DNA of 64,000 nt from Sycobia sp. Sy_11 (GCA_018907035.1 JACCIC010000123.1:310001-374000), one strand, 5' to 3'; positions 39,990 to 51,405 are shown, numbered from the stretch's first letter. Notes: generated by a model from the sequence alone, not told the origin. Numbers and translations are program-made.

Positions 39990-40185
39990 TGTTATTTAAC
40001 GTCGCTCTATTTATGCTTCCATATATCGGTGCTAATCAGCGACGGAGGTCTACGATGTGTTTGTAAACAAAGCACATGTAAATTATTACAGCGGTGCTTG
40101 TGTCAATCAGCCGAGACCGGGATTTCAACTCGGATCACCGAATTACTAGTTCTTTGTTCTAGCGATCGAGCCATCATAGGCCTCA
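39990..40185 (-). mobile_element. tRNA-derived SINE-like unit with (TAA)n tail
   Basis: On the minus strand the unit starts near GAGGCCTATGATGGCTCG. It shows an A-box-like TGGCTCGATCGCTAG, an anticodon-like arm with CTAG/CTAG stem, and a B-box-like CGAGTTGAAATCCCGGT at tRNA-like spacing. About 100 bp of non-tRNA body follows, then AT-rich sequence and a (TAA)n tail at 39913-39974. The head, body and simple-repeat tail are the defining SINE layout. It lies directly downstream (minus sense) of the LINE tail. Family unknown to me. Confidence 0.5.
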
Positions 40186-40226
40186 AATTATTATTATTAT
40201 TGGTATTATTATTATTGTTGTTGTTT

Positions 40227-40282
<56 letters not shown>

Positions 40283-40325
40283 GCTGTTGTTGTTGTTGTT
40301 GTAATAATTATTATTATTATTATTG
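40186..40325. repeat. (TTA)n-(TTG)n-(TTA)n repeat between SINE and LINE tail
   Basis: TTA repeats, about 25 TTG units with one CTG, then TTA repeats. On the minus strand it directly follows the A13 tail of the LINE. The Asn-, Thr- or Leu-only frames here are artefacts. Confidence 0.92.
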
Positions 40326-40608
40326 TTTTTTTTTTTTTGCGGACTCTGTGAATGCTGTTTATGCATCTCCGATGGTTGTTCAACAAGAATGGTCCTGAAA
40401 AACGGCCACCGAAGTATGTGCGACTCGACAGAAAACCCATGTCACTACGCATTAAACATATATCTCCGTGTTGCACCGACACCAGCCCGGAACTGTTACA
40501 CACATTACTTCAGCCTGGGTGGCAGTCCTTGCGTGGTCATTTCACGTTCGTATCTTTCAATTCAGATTCTCATGCATACTCGATATTACATTCACTCTTC
40601 ACTGACAT

Positions 40609-41289
40609 TCAATCGTCCAGACATCCATCTGCTCTTTTGCTCTGAAGCACATTCATAACGTATTTTGCGATCAGCCGACAGCTGTCCGCGTCCGTCATGA
40701 TAATGTTCGTCACGTTTTCTGGCGTGATCACTCCTGTCCTCGTCTGTAGCTCTAGTCGTGGTTCAGTCCAAAGTTCGCACACAAAAAATGTGTGCTCCGC
40801 ATCGTCCCAAGCCCATCCGCAGTACTTGCATTTTGAAGAGGCGACCCTCATCATCTTGCAGAGGTACTTACGGAAGTATCCGTGTCCGGACAGAAATTGG
40901 GTAAGGTAGAAGTCCACCTCCCCGTATTTCCTCTCTTTCCACAGGCCGATTTCGGGTATTAGTCTTTTCGTCCACCGTCCTCTTTCGTCCGTCGTCCACC
41001 GTCTTTGCCATGTCTTGATGGTCTTCGTCCGTTCTTCAGTCACAGCGTCTTCCCTTCTAATGTTCGGGCTCCTCTCGTAAATTCGCTTCCGTTCGGCCGC
41101 GAGCAGATCGATGGGAATGACCCCAGCAATCACGAAAATGGCGCTCTCAGACACGGTACGATACACGCACACGATTCTTAACGCGCCCACCCTTTGTACG
41201 CTTTTCATGGCGTTCGCGCGTTTCCTGATATTCATCGCGTCGGGCCAAACCTCCGCCCCGTAAAGCAAAATCGAGTGGGTAACGCTCAT
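40609..41289 (-). pseudogene. LINE ORF2 C-terminal region with CCHC finger
   Basis: A 226-codon frame beginning MSVTHSILLYGAEVWPDAM, the usual R1-clade sequence just after the thumb. It ends with a finger CKYCGWAWDDAEHTFFVC (C-x2-C-x8-H-x4-C) near residues 158-175, which is thought to bind nucleic acid. It is the longest uninterrupted piece of this element and still shows normal codon structure. It is joined to the palm segment through a frameshift near 41290-41345. Confidence 0.8.
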
Positions 41290-41341
41290 TAGCAGTCGGG
41301 AACGTTCTGTTTCGGTCTGTTCATATTGGCCATCAGTCTAC

Positions 41342-41989
41342 TTAGAGCCTTGGTCTTTCTGCTGCCTTTGTCGCCGCGTTTCGTAGGTGGGACCAGAAGC
41401 TCAGCTTTGGTACTTGATACTGAAGGTACTTGACTTCGCTCCTGGTTTCCAGTCTTTCCGTCCCTAACGTCATCGGAACCACCGTCTGTATACGTCTGCA
41501 AGTCAATAACAACAACTCAGTCTTTTGCAGCGCGGGCTGCAGTCCGTGATCTGTCATCCATTCGTTCACGCGTCTCATGACCTGATTCAGCTTTAACTGA
41601 ATCAAGTGGTAGTTGCGTGCGACTATCACGGCTGCCACATCGTCGGCATAGGCAATGAGACGCGCGTTTGAGGGCATGTCTAGTCTCAACAAACCGTCGT
41701 ATTGTACGTTTCAGAAGTCGGGGCCTAAAATGGAACCCTGCGCCAGCCCCGCTGTCACGCGTTTCCATTTCTTTCCGTCCAAAGTATCATACGTCAGTCC
41801 TCGGTCTCGTAAGTAGTCCCGTATGATACGAAGGAGGTAGGAGTCAACCTTGAAAGTCAACTCCAACGCCCCCAGTATCTCTGTCCATTTTGCAGAGTTA
41901 AAGGCGTTACGAACGTCCAGGGTCACCAGCAGAACCAGTGGTCTGGTTGTATATTTACCCCTGTTCGCCGCATGAAAGATGTTCGTCAC
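41342..41989 (-). pseudogene. LINE reverse transcriptase palm (motifs A, B, C) with nonsense codon
   Basis: Motif A is TLDVRNAFNSAKW, motif B AGLAQGSILGPDF, and motif C AYADDVA with both catalytic Asp residues kept. A TGA at 41711-41713 interrupts the frame just after motif B, at a position where Trp is expected (TGG to TGA), and the frame then continues in phase as NVQYDGLLRLDMPSNARLIA. The frame ends at 41342 after a shift in the thumb region. Polymerase residues are present, but the copy cannot encode a full protein. Confidence 0.85.
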
Positions 41990-42039
41990 GTCACCTATAG
42001 TTCCGATTGTCGACCTTCCTATCCGTATTGTTGTTAGGA

Positions 42040-42456
42040 TAGGTCTCCGGCGTTTTTAATTGCCTGTGTCAGTCTTGGTCTCAGCAGTAGCTCCAACAGC
42101 TTCCCTACCGTATTTAGTAGACAGAGAGGCCTCTATGAAGAAGGAAAATCGGGGTTCCCCTTAGACTTACGGATGAGAACCAATCGAGCCTCCTTCCAGG
42201 ACCTGCTAAAAACTCCCTCCACCAGACACCCGTTATACAAACCCAAAAGAATGTCCGGGTGGCGCGAAGCGATCACCCGTAACACCTCACTAGGTATGCC
42301 ATCGGGACCCGGGGCCTTGTTAGGCTTCAACGCATTCAAAGCTCTACGGAGCTCTTCCTGCGTGAAGAGAGGGATATCTATATCTGTCATTTCGTTTGTC
42401 GCGTCCGTTCTGTTGGGATGGGTTGGGAAATGTCTCTCAACTATCCGCTCCATCAC
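42040..42456 (-). pseudogene. LINE reverse transcriptase, fingers region with nonsense codon
   Basis: The frame includes LRRALNALKPNKAPGPDGIP and SWKEARLVLIRKSKGNP, the conserved N-terminal RT blocks. A TAG at 42133-42135 falls where R1-clade proteins have Tyr in the YRPLCLL block, and the same frame continues beyond it as RPLCLLNTVGKLLELLLRPR. A single substitution therefore explains this break. Further on, near 42030, another stop and a frame change occur before the motif A segment. Confidence 0.8.
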
Positions 42457-42675
42457 TTTCGCGTCTCATAGTTCCGACGGACCCCGACCTCCCACGGCGC
42501 ATGTTACAATTTTATAACCGTTGCCCCAAGGATCCGAGTCCACCTCGTCGATTAATTTTGTTCAACACCATTTCTTACTGTCATTGATCACGTATCTCAG
42601 TCGCTGTCTGGGGCGACTATACTTCGCAGAGTATAGTCCCACTACGCCTCGACTTTGGGCTCGTTGAGCTTTCCG

Positions 42676-43242
42676 TCACAGCTTCAAACAATTGCTTCTG
42701 AGATCCGCGATCTCGGCTGTCCACCAGTATGTTTGTCGCCTGTTTCGTACTGTCCGTTTCCTGGGCATGGTGGCATCGCATAGGCGCTGGAGAAAGCCAG
42801 TCTTTGCCGCCGCTAACGCCTCCACCCTGTCCCGGTTCGTCAACTCTTGAAGCAACTCTCGTAAGGGAGGTTCTGCATTTTGCAGATACCTTTCGAGTTT
42901 GTCTATGTCTAGGCGTTTGGGGTTCCACCCCGTAGATCTTGTGCCCCGTCTCCTCGTCTGTCTCGCCGCGTCTGTCAGTTTGAAGGCAATGTACTGGTGA
43001 TCACTGACCGTATAGTCCTGGATCACCCTCCACGCCCTTATCCTAGTCCGAATTCTGTCCGAGGTCAGAGTCACGTCTGGTATGGAGTTACCATACCCCG
43101 GTCGTCTGTACGTCGGTTGATGCATGCACTGAATGCACTGAAGAGGTAGTTTTTTAGTGGGTATGCCCTCATAGGTGAGTCCTACACATTCGGGGACTGG
43201 TTTCCGGGATCCATAAAGGATTTTTCTCCTCCTCCTCCTCAA
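42676..43242 (-). pseudogene. LINE endonuclease C-terminal fragment
   Basis: An open 188-codon frame. It contains the endonuclease landmark SDHQYIAFKL near residue 81, preceded by PDVTLTSDRI, then a basic linker (ARQTRRRGTRSTGWNPKRLD) leading toward the reverse transcriptase. The first half of the endonuclease, including its first catalytic Glu and GDxN motif, is absent, so the copy was truncated at insertion or later deleted. The first codons abut GAG repeats and an A-rich/TTA repeat rather than LINE sequence. Confidence 0.75.
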
Positions 43243-43296
43243 AAAAAAATTATTATGATTATTATTATTATTACTACTATTACTATTATTATTTTA
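43243..43296. repeat. (TTA)n-type trinucleotide repeat at LINE 5' end
   Basis: An A-run, then TTA, TGA and CTA/TTA triplets abutting the truncated end of the LINE. Confidence 0.9.
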
Positions 43297-43522
43297 ATAG
43301 TAAAAAAAGAAGACTCCGTCAATATAGTATTTCAAAGCACTGAAAAATGCAAATGTAAATTCTTAGTAGGATCCAAAAGATTCTGTTAAGATTGAAGATT
43401 GTTAATCTTAAGAAACTATTATCAAATATGCGAGCTTTCGTCGTGAACCGTATTATAAATTGTGTTACTTTTCGTGATCAAGTGAATCGTACTAATTTGA
43501 TGTAGAGACTTATATATATAAC

Positions 43523-43526
<4 letters not shown>

Positions 43527-43560
<34 letters not shown>
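43527..43560. repeat. (TA)n microsatellite
   Basis: About 17 TA units. Confidence 0.93.
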
Positions 43561-43568
<8 letters not shown>

Positions 43569-43789
43569 TGTGTATATGAGATAATTTAATATTTAATCTT
43601 ATTGATATATAAATACTTAATGACTTATTACTTCTTACTTGTTTCTATACAGTGGATGAAAAAATTTACCATAATTTGAATTTCATTTCATTAGGAAGTT
43701 AGCTTAAGCCGTGTGCATATATATGTAAGTAAAAGTAACGCTATAAACTCAAGTAATTTACATCCCGTTCAGAGACCGAAACTTTATAG

Positions 43790-44560
43790 CGACTGATTCG
43801 AATACAATGGACGCAAGCTGCAAATCTGATTAAAACTTTCTTGCAGACGTGCGCCCATTATTTTCACCGGACCTTTTTTAGTCTACACACGCGCGCGCAC
43901 ACAATGTTCTATAACTTTAGACCAATTCATTCGTATTGTATCCCAATGACTCTCATTAAAGACGTGATTCGCAAAAGGTAACAAGGAACAACGAATTTTT
44001 TCTATATCAAGCTCGCACCTTCCATATTCTTTGGTTGATCTTTCTTTGAAAAGGATTCAAAGCCGCAAAAACGATAAAGCAGCAGCTTCGTCTATAAGTA
44101 AGTACAGTTTCTTATTTTCGACGCCGGAACATTTGGAGTGGTCAAACAAAGCAAGATAAAAAAGACACGAAGAAGCCAAGCATAAAGGAATAATTGACGA
44201 AAACACGTAGCGAGGCGGAGTTCCGTCCTCCGCCGGTCCTCTTGGCGGCGTCTTTTCCGCTCTTCCTCAAGAATAGAACCAAGCGATGCGCCACTCACCA
44301 GCTCACTCCCCCTCTTTTCTCTCTGTGACAAAATTCGCGACAGACTCGACGGACCTGTCAGCGCTCTCCTTTTATTGCACCCCCCTCTCCATTATCGACC
44401 GTCGCGCCGGAACTCTTTCTATGCTCGTGGACTTCCGCGCCAAGAACTCGGCAAATATTTTCGCCGCTATTCTACTCGGTACGCATCATCAGTCAACCTC
44501 TCCATGGGATCAATCGTCAATAAATCTTTCGATGGACCAAGTCGATGAGCTCGCTATTGT
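43790..44560. other. GC-richer block
   Basis: Moderately GC-rich. It includes the first half of the ATG frame at 44286-44741, described separately. Confidence 0.35.
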
Positions 44561-44741
44561 AAGACAAAATCGATCGTCTGATGAGAGCGAAATGTTTGCC
44601 TTACCTCCGGTAGAAATGGGTCGATCAATGACTATTTTAGAAATGAAGAAACTGAAAAACAAAATTACTTTATCGAACCTTTTAATTTATCTTGACATTT
44701 TAAAAACATTTTATCGAACATTTGATAAAATAAACATATGA
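44286..44741 (+). CDS. Unrecognised 151-codon ATG frame
   Basis: The frame opens at ATG 44286 with an in-frame TAG four codons upstream, and ends at TGA 44741. The N-terminal half is Ser/Thr-rich, followed by an acidic stretch (MDQVDELAIVRQNRSSDESE) and a Lys/Leu-rich C terminus. There is no signal peptide, membrane segment or motif I recognise, and no splice sites of note. It straddles a GC-rich block and AT-rich sequence, which is unusual for a chance frame of this length, but chance cannot be excluded. Confidence 0.2.
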   Translation: MRHSPAHSPSFLSVTKFATDSTDLSALSFYCTPLSIIDRRAGTLSMLVDFRAKNSANIFAAILLGTHHQSTSPWDQSSINLSMDQVDELAIVRQNRSSDESEMFALPPVEMGRSMTILEMKKLKNKITLSNLLIYLDILKTFYRTFDKINI

Positions 44742-44759
44742 ATTATCTGCAATATTGGC

Positions 44760-46880
44760 ATGTAGTATTATTTTTTTCGCTCATATATTGTTTACTATAG
44801 TCAATGGAACCAAAAATCAAATATTGATCTTCTTAAATAGAATGGAAGGAATTCTTTAATATAATACTGCATTATATTAAGTTATGAATTGTATTAAGTT
44901 ATTAAAAATTTTAATCAATCGTACCCGTTATTTTCGTCTATTTTACATTGATATATAATGGTTTCAAGCAAATTAGCTAAAAAAGTTAATAAAAAGATTA
45001 AAAATTAAATTTTTAAACGTTCTCATTTCTATACAGTTGACGAATCTGCTTGAAACTTTATAGCAAGGAAGAGTATATATAAATAAAGGGAATGATTAAT
45101 TTATGAATTATCATGTAAGCCATTTTCTTAAGAAAATTTTAATTCAAATTAGGATAAAACTCAGTTAAGCACGCCGCTTTACAATTGAAAAACAATACAT
45201 GTAAAACGTTCTATTGATCAACGGTATGATTTATTTAAAGAAAACGTGTGTTTGAATAAAAGTTTTAAACCAGGAGAAAGGTCAGAATGAACCGTATAGG
45301 TACAATTATACATACGGAAAATTCTTGGAAGCAGAAACGAAAGTTTCAACACGCGTACTAAAGAAAATTATCAAAAGGTATGTTCGGTTATACATTAGTA
45401 TTTTACGAGTTGGGCTGGGCACTTTACCAAATTCTTGTATTTGTTAATAGCTAGAATTTATATAAAAGGCATAACAAATAAAGAAAAAAATACGACAAAG
45501 ACTTTCTATTTTAATCGAACCATCTTTTGGATTGGAAAGAACTGCAACAATACTCTGAAAAATCGCGCCATTTTAAATCAAGGATACCACAAAAATTTAC
45601 AATAGAATTACTCCTTTGAAATGAAAATTAAAGATATCCGTCCATGAAAATGTAAGGGAAAAATTACTATTACATTATCCATGGTGCAATAAATGTCAAT
45701 GTTGTGTTGATACTCGTTTGATAAAATTTTTTCATTACACTTCTTTTTTTCAAATGAATACATTTATATACGAAACTATTTTCGTTTTTATTAAAAAGGG
45801 TTCTGAAGACATCATTAATTTGGCAACATAGTGGAAAGATCCACCATGATTTATTGTAAATGAGAAAAAAACGAGGTCGTATTTCTAGACGAACTTTTTT
45901 AAGAGCCATCGAATCCAAAAGTCTGATTCGATAAGTATTCTGGACCTGGAAGCTTAGCGAATATTGCACCCTATACACATTCGTTACCAAGATCAAAAGA
46001 TCTTCTCTTCCTCCTGACCCGAAGAGAAATATTTTAACCGGTAAAATATAATTTACAAATTATTTATTGAGTTTGATCTATTAAGATATTAACTATTAAT
46101 ATATTATAATTAGAAATTCTATTTACTTCGATTGACATATAAGTCGAAACTAATAAATATTTTTATTGGTCATACAATATTTCGAACAAACTAATATAAT
46201 AATAACAGTAAGACTGCCCTTATTTATAGTCGCTTCCGAAAAATCTAAAATATTAAATCTGCAATATTCATATTAATATTGTGAGTAGAGAACAGCCTGT
46301 CTGTCACCTTTGACAAAAATATTTTGTTGTGCATCGAAATTTTGAGTTCGAAATTTTGAGTTACTCAAAGCAAAATTATGATGTCGGCTACTTTTGAGTA
46401 TTGAAAAATGTATTTCGAATAAAAGTAGATTATACATATTTGATTTATATTTAGAATGCATATTTAACGTCTTTGTTCGCGAAACATCTGGACGTCCCAT
46501 GTAGAATACTGTTCGTACACGAAATTTATGTAGAAATCATGGGTGTACCTGGACATCGTATACTATCGATCAAAGACAAAGCTTAGAAGGGAATATAAAA
46601 TAATCAAAGAGCACCAGAGACAACCAACGAGATAACCAAATAAATAACCAAAGTAGCAGTATATGATATAGAAGCACCGTGAACAACGAATAATAATCAA
46701 AACGTACTAGCGAGAACCATTGAGAACGAGATAAGAACAGAAAATTTTCGTATATATAAATACTGGTTTGCTTTGATTCTCATGATATATGTATAGTTTT
46801 CTTACTTTTCGGTTTCCTTTGGTGGTTATTTGATCTTAAAATGGTTATCATGTTCCCTTAAACGAGGAAAAAGTTGGAAG
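44760..46880. other. AT-rich spacer, no firm gene
   Basis: AT-rich, with a short tandem of GAAATTTTGAGTT near 46335-46362 and one exon-like minus-strand frame at 45670-46005 listed separately. Confidence 0.5.
45670..46005 (-). CDS. Unrecognised exon-like open segment
   Basis: On the minus strand a pyrimidine-rich TTTCTCTTCGGGTCAG, a good splice acceptor, precedes a segment open for about 110 codons to a stop at 45670. It contains VTNVYRVQYSLSFQVQNTYR and a Trp/Phe/Cys-rich part. No in-frame ATG lies near its start, so it could only be an internal or terminal exon. I do not recognise the product, and the frame may be chance. Confidence 0.15.
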   Translation of the reverse strand, partial: EDLLILVTNVYRVQYSLSFQVQNTYRIRLLDSMALKKVRLEIRPRFFLIYNKSWWIFPLCCQINDVFRTLFNKNENSFVYKCIHLKKRSVMKKFYQTSINTTLTFIAPWIM

Positions 46881-46914
46881 AAGAAATAAGAAATAAATAC
46901 TTTTGTTACACGGC

Positions 46915-47077
46915 TTTTGAACAGAAAACAAAGTCCGGAAGCAAGTGCCAGCTTACCAGGACGCACGGACCAGCGGCGTAGCGATGGTCGGGCAACTGAA
47001 CGGAAGGGAACGAAACAGAACGGAAGAAATAACGCACGGGCTTCGTATATAAGGCGCGACACTCGCTTTACGGCGCA

Positions 47078-47118
<41 letters not shown>

Positions 47119-47790
47119 GCGCGCGTACGCCAAGGCACGTCTCCTCTCTCCCCGTAATCCTTTTCTTGCACCTCCGAGAATGTATGTTTCTTAATATCGC
47201 GTCCACATGCACGTGCGGTTTTTCTTCTTCTATCCTTCTTCACTTTACTTTGCTTTGCGTTCGTTTCTCAGCTGTGAACCTCGGAGTTATCGCTTTCTAT
47301 AGCTACACGCACCCAAGCACACACACATGCGCGCGCGCACATTCTCTATGAATTTTCCGCGAAAGCTCCGGGATGTCGCGGCTAAGCTTGGGCGTACTTG
47401 CGGAGTAACGGGCGTCGAAGTTTCTATACGCGCGGGTTCGCGAGACACACAGTGACAAAACGAGCCGGGCCAGCACTAATTCATAAACATTTCATCCTGA
47501 AGAATTATTGTAATACTCGCGCGAAAAGGTGGAGGCCGTCGCGACATATTAGAACGTCGTGCGTCGTCGAGTCTCATTTGCACCGAGCGCGACCATTATG
47601 ACCCCCGCGCTCGATGCAGCGTTGCAGCATGGTATAAAAATTTCGCTTGGACTACATATGTAAGTTAAATGCGCAGGCGAGATTGAAACGCTCACCACTG
47701 GATAATAATTATCGGGTTGCGATGTTGCTCGCTCTCAAAGAGTCGCCGGGTTCCGCGTAGAAGGTGGGGCTTGACGAACGCCCAATATTG
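46915..47790. other. GC/CpG-rich island with CA/CG repeat
   Basis: GC-rich block including a (CA)n-(CG)n tract at 47083-47126. Long frames run through the repeat and lack domains. Confidence 0.45.
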
Positions 47791-47799
47791 AAATAAAGT

Positions 47800-48734
47800 T
47801 TTGTTGTTTCAGTGTTGAATTTTAATCGAAATTAAAAAGTCGGTTCTGCAGTCAAACTTTTATATTTAACAAAACACTTATTTTTTAATAAAAAAGATAC
47901 GAGTCAATTTTTTTGCCTGTAATTAAAAGTCTTCAACAGTGATCATATTTGCCATTCATCGAGATGATGATAAAGGTCGATTACAACGAGCAAGAGAAAT
48001 TCTGTTTTTATATTACGGCATTTTTATAGATAAAATAAATAAAAATTAATTTAAATACATTTTGCGAATTGTACACAAAAATATACGAATAATAAAATAT
48101 AATTAATTGAATTACTTTCAATGCAATACGTCAATTTGTTTTGATTTGGTTGGAAATGATTATTTTTTATTTAAGTTGGCCTTATACATTTTTTTGCATC
48201 CGACAATTTTGAGATTTCTTGACAATTATTAATTTTGGCCCTATCATTAGCCTTTTATACAATTTCATAATTGTATAAAATAATATTAAATATACAAATG
48301 AGACAAACATATCTTAAACCATGCATCAGTCATACGCACGAGATCACGCATATCAGAATTCAACATACCATACAGCATATATGTCAATATCAAGTCTCGA
48401 GGTAGCGCCAGAAAGGCGAGTTTGAAAACCGCCATCAAATCGCGACCGCTACTTTATTTACTTCTATATTGGAATTTCGAATTTTCCATCAATGAAAAAA
48501 ATGATTTATCTCTTCCTTATTGATCATTTTCCAAAGCATATTTATGGCCTAAAAAATTGTTTCCCGCTGGAATTTCAGGCTAAAAAGCAGTTTTTAATAT
48601 AAAACTCCGTGAATAACTATAGCAAATGCTTAGAAACATTTCATTTATATAAATGTGCACGCGCGTGTGTGTGTGTAAAAGTTTCAGCCAATTTTATAGT
48701 AAGACACTTGAAACCTGCATGAACATAGCCGAAG

Positions 48735-48798
<64 letters not shown>

Positions 48799-50090
48799 GT
48801 AATATTTTCATCATGAGATTGAGTGCGACAGCTAGAAAAGAATTTGATGAATTAAAGCATGCAGATTACTAAATGTAAGCCACGAAATTGGTTAGGGCTG
48901 GTATAATATAATATAATAACAGCAATCATAACAGTGTAACAGGTTCAATAAGTAGGGTTGGAGTAATATATATTTGATTTGTCTGCATTATCAGTATTAT
49001 TTTATAAATTAAGTTTATATTAACTAATATTTATTTAATATTTTAGAACCTTTTTTTAAAAACAATAGTCAGAGTCAAATCTACCAAAATCATGTATGAT
49101 ACTTATAAATAATAATACTTATAAATATTATATATAATATTGTAAACGTTTTTATCATTCTAATTCAAAATAAACGCATTACTTTTTTATGTTAATGAAA
49201 ATGATTCTTTAAATTAAGAGCCTATTTTAATTACAATCTAACATTAAAGTGTCTTGGGATTTATATTTCTGTTTTAAGGAAAGTGATTATAAACAATTAT
49301 GTATGTCGTGTATTTACAACAAATTATTTAAATAATATTCTTAAAATGTTTGAACAATTATTATATGATGTAAAAGAATGTGAAGCCATGATGTATTTTG
49401 GTTATTAATTTGTAAGAAAGAAAAATTTTACAAATGGCTATAGCTTATTACCTATAGAAAGTATATGTAAATTTTAATTTGGAATAATCCTATTAAAATT
49501 AATAAATAATTTGTTTGTAAATAAATTTTATACAATATAATAAAAAATCTATTTATGTGGTATTTAAATATTTCTATTCTTATTTATATTTTAATATATC
49601 TTACTATCTTGAATGTATATATTTAATTAGATACTTATTGTTAATTAAATAACTACCATATAACAAAAAATGAATATAGAAAAAGTAAAAATCATTAGTA
49701 TATTTAATTAATATATCATTTTATACTAATACATACTAATATACTAATATTAGTATATTTAATTTATATATCATTTTATCCAATAAAAAGAAAAAATGAT
49801 TTAAATTGATTTAACATACGAAAGATTAACATTTGGTGTTTATAGTAAATAAATAAAATATGCATTATAATAAAGGACCAAAATTTAATAAATAAAAGAC
49901 CAAAGGGAATAAAATAAAGGACAAACATTAAATATTTTTTTAATAACATCTAAACATATATATGTTTGTATTTATTTGAAATGTTTGAGATAATAAAAAC
50001 AATGATTAAGTAAAAATATAGAATTGATGTAACCTATAAAAATTTCCAGAAATATTTTTAATTTAAATATAAAATTCTAAAAAATATAAT
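47800..50090. other. AT-rich spacer with (TA)n tract
   Basis: Contains about 26 TA units at 48739-48791 and, near 48395-48460, a short GC-richer stretch. The part from 49000 to 50090 is extremely AT-rich. No gene was recognised. Confidence 0.6.
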
Positions 50091-50091
50091 A

Positions 50092-50119
50092 CTACTGTGT
50101 ACAAATACAAGTAAGACTT
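50092..50119. repeat. Mariner left terminal inverted repeat
   Basis: Begins CTACTGTGTACAAATA, identical over 16 bases to the other end, then diverges slightly before a shared AAGACTT. Confidence 0.93.
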
Positions 50120-50172
50120 TATTTATAACTTTTGAAATCTTTATTTATTTTTCTAAATCTAATTCATCTCCA

Positions 50173-51210
50173 TCAAAATATCCCCCCCTCCTCGGATGCA
50201 ATGCAACTACGCCAATGCTTTTTCCAATTTTCAAAGTATTTTTTATACTCGTATTCCGGAATGGCCATCAGTTCCTTCTTCGATTCGGCTTTTATTTCTT
50301 CAATCGAATCAAAACCGTGTCCCCGAAGTGGTCTTTTGAATTTGCTGAACAGCCAGAAGTCACACGGTGCTACATCAGGCGAGTGTGGTGGTTGCGGAAC
50401 CATATTGATTGAAATTTTAGTGAAATGTTCAGATAAAATCAATGCAGTGTGAGCTGGTGAATTATCGTCATGCAAAAATCTAGAGTTGTTTTTCCATAAA
50501 TCTGGCCTTTTGAGACGAGTAGCTTCACCAAACGATGCATAACACTCAAATAATATTCTTTTTTAATCGTTTGCTAGTTGGAAGAAATTCATAATGCACC
50601 ACACCATGATAATTGAAGAAAACAGTAAACATAACCTTGATTTTTGAGCGACTTTGGCGTGATTTTTTCAGTCTCCGCTCCCCTTGGCACGATATTCACT
50701 CGATTTATCGGTTGCTTCTGGATCGTAAGCGTAGACCCAAGTCTCATCTCCAGTTATTATGCATTCCGACTTGTCCTGATAATTCGCAAGCATCGTTTCA
50801 CAGACCTTCATGCAACGTTGTTTTTCCAAAAAATTGAGTGTTTTTAGCACCAATCGAGATTTCACTCTTTTCAGGCACTAAATCTGCTTCAAAATGGTGT
50901 TCACGAACCCATTTCAAATTTCTACAATATCAGCGAGCGCTCTAGTAGTCAATCGACGTTTTTGCAGAACCAATTCTTTGATTTTGTCGACGTGTAGCCC
51001 ATCAGTAGATGTTTTTGGTCGTCTTTGATGTGGTTCGTGTTCAAAGCGTTCTCGACCTTCTTTAAACAATTTGTGCCAATCAAAAACCCTTGCTCCTGAC
51101 ATTGACTTCTCACCAAAAGCCTTCTGCAACATCCTCAACGTTTCGACGGTCGATATTTCATTTTGCGCACAAAATTTAATGCTACTTCTTTGTTGAATGA
51201 TTTCAGACAT
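50173..51210 (-). pseudogene. Mariner transposase, frameshifted
   Basis: From ATG 51210 (MSEIIQQRSSIKFCAQNEIS) to the stop at 50173 there is room for about 345 codons, the usual mariner size. An N-terminal helix-turn-helix region (51210-50914) has the expected VFDWHKLFKEGRERFE block. A second frame (50865-50668) carries TGDETWVY with the first catalytic Asp. A third stretch reads KVMFTVFFNYHGVVHYEFLP, with stops after it. The last frame (50475-50173) has HDDNSPAH and SPDVAPCDFWLF, with exactly 34 residues between the second and third Asp (D34D). All three catalytic positions survive although the gene is broken in at least three places, which suggests recent decay. Confidence 0.9.
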
Positions 51211-51377
51211 TATCCAAACCGATGAGCCAACTTTTCCTTTTTCACAAAACACAAGCGTAACTATATGATAAATGAAGATAATTGCGTGAAATTGGGTATA
51301 AATAACTCTGACAGTACTACCAACATAAAAATAAAAACATTTGTCCGAATCGATAAATCCGAGAAGTTTGAATTGAA

Positions 51378-51405
51378 AAGTCTTAATCATATTTGTACAC
51401 AGTAG
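51378..51405. repeat. Mariner right terminal inverted repeat
   Basis: Reverse complement begins CTACTGTGTACAAATA and ends in AAGACTT, followed outward by the TA duplication at 51406-51407. Confidence 0.93.

Larger units (their letters stand above)
40326..43242 (-). mobile_element. 5'-truncated R1-clade LINE, decayed
   Basis: The minus strand carries, in order, the C-terminal part of an endonuclease, a reverse transcriptase with motifs A, B and YADD, a C-terminal CCHC finger, about 280 bp of 3' UTR and a poly(A) tail (T13 at 40326-40338). The LDVRNAFNSAKW, GLAQGSILGP and AYADDVA wording is characteristic of the R1 clade of insect LINEs. ORF1 and the endonuclease N terminus are missing, and in-frame stops and frameshifts split ORF2. 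Both ends abut TTA-type trinucleotide repeats. Confidence 0.85.
50092..51405 (-). mobile_element. Full-length mariner element
   Basis: A 1314-bp unit with 28-bp imperfect terminal inverted repeats (24 of 28 positions match by eye), flanked on each side by TA, the obligatory mariner target duplication (50090-50091 and 51406-51407). It encodes one transposase on the minus strand, broken by several frameshifts and stops. Length, ends, duplication and coding content all fit the mariner family. Elements like this move by cut-and-paste. This copy should be immobile unless transposase is supplied in trans. Confidence 0.93.

Noticed and set aside
40029..40503. Poly-Leu, poly-Asn and poly-Thr frames
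   Set aside because: They translate the (TTG)n and (TTA)n repeats between SINE and LINE.
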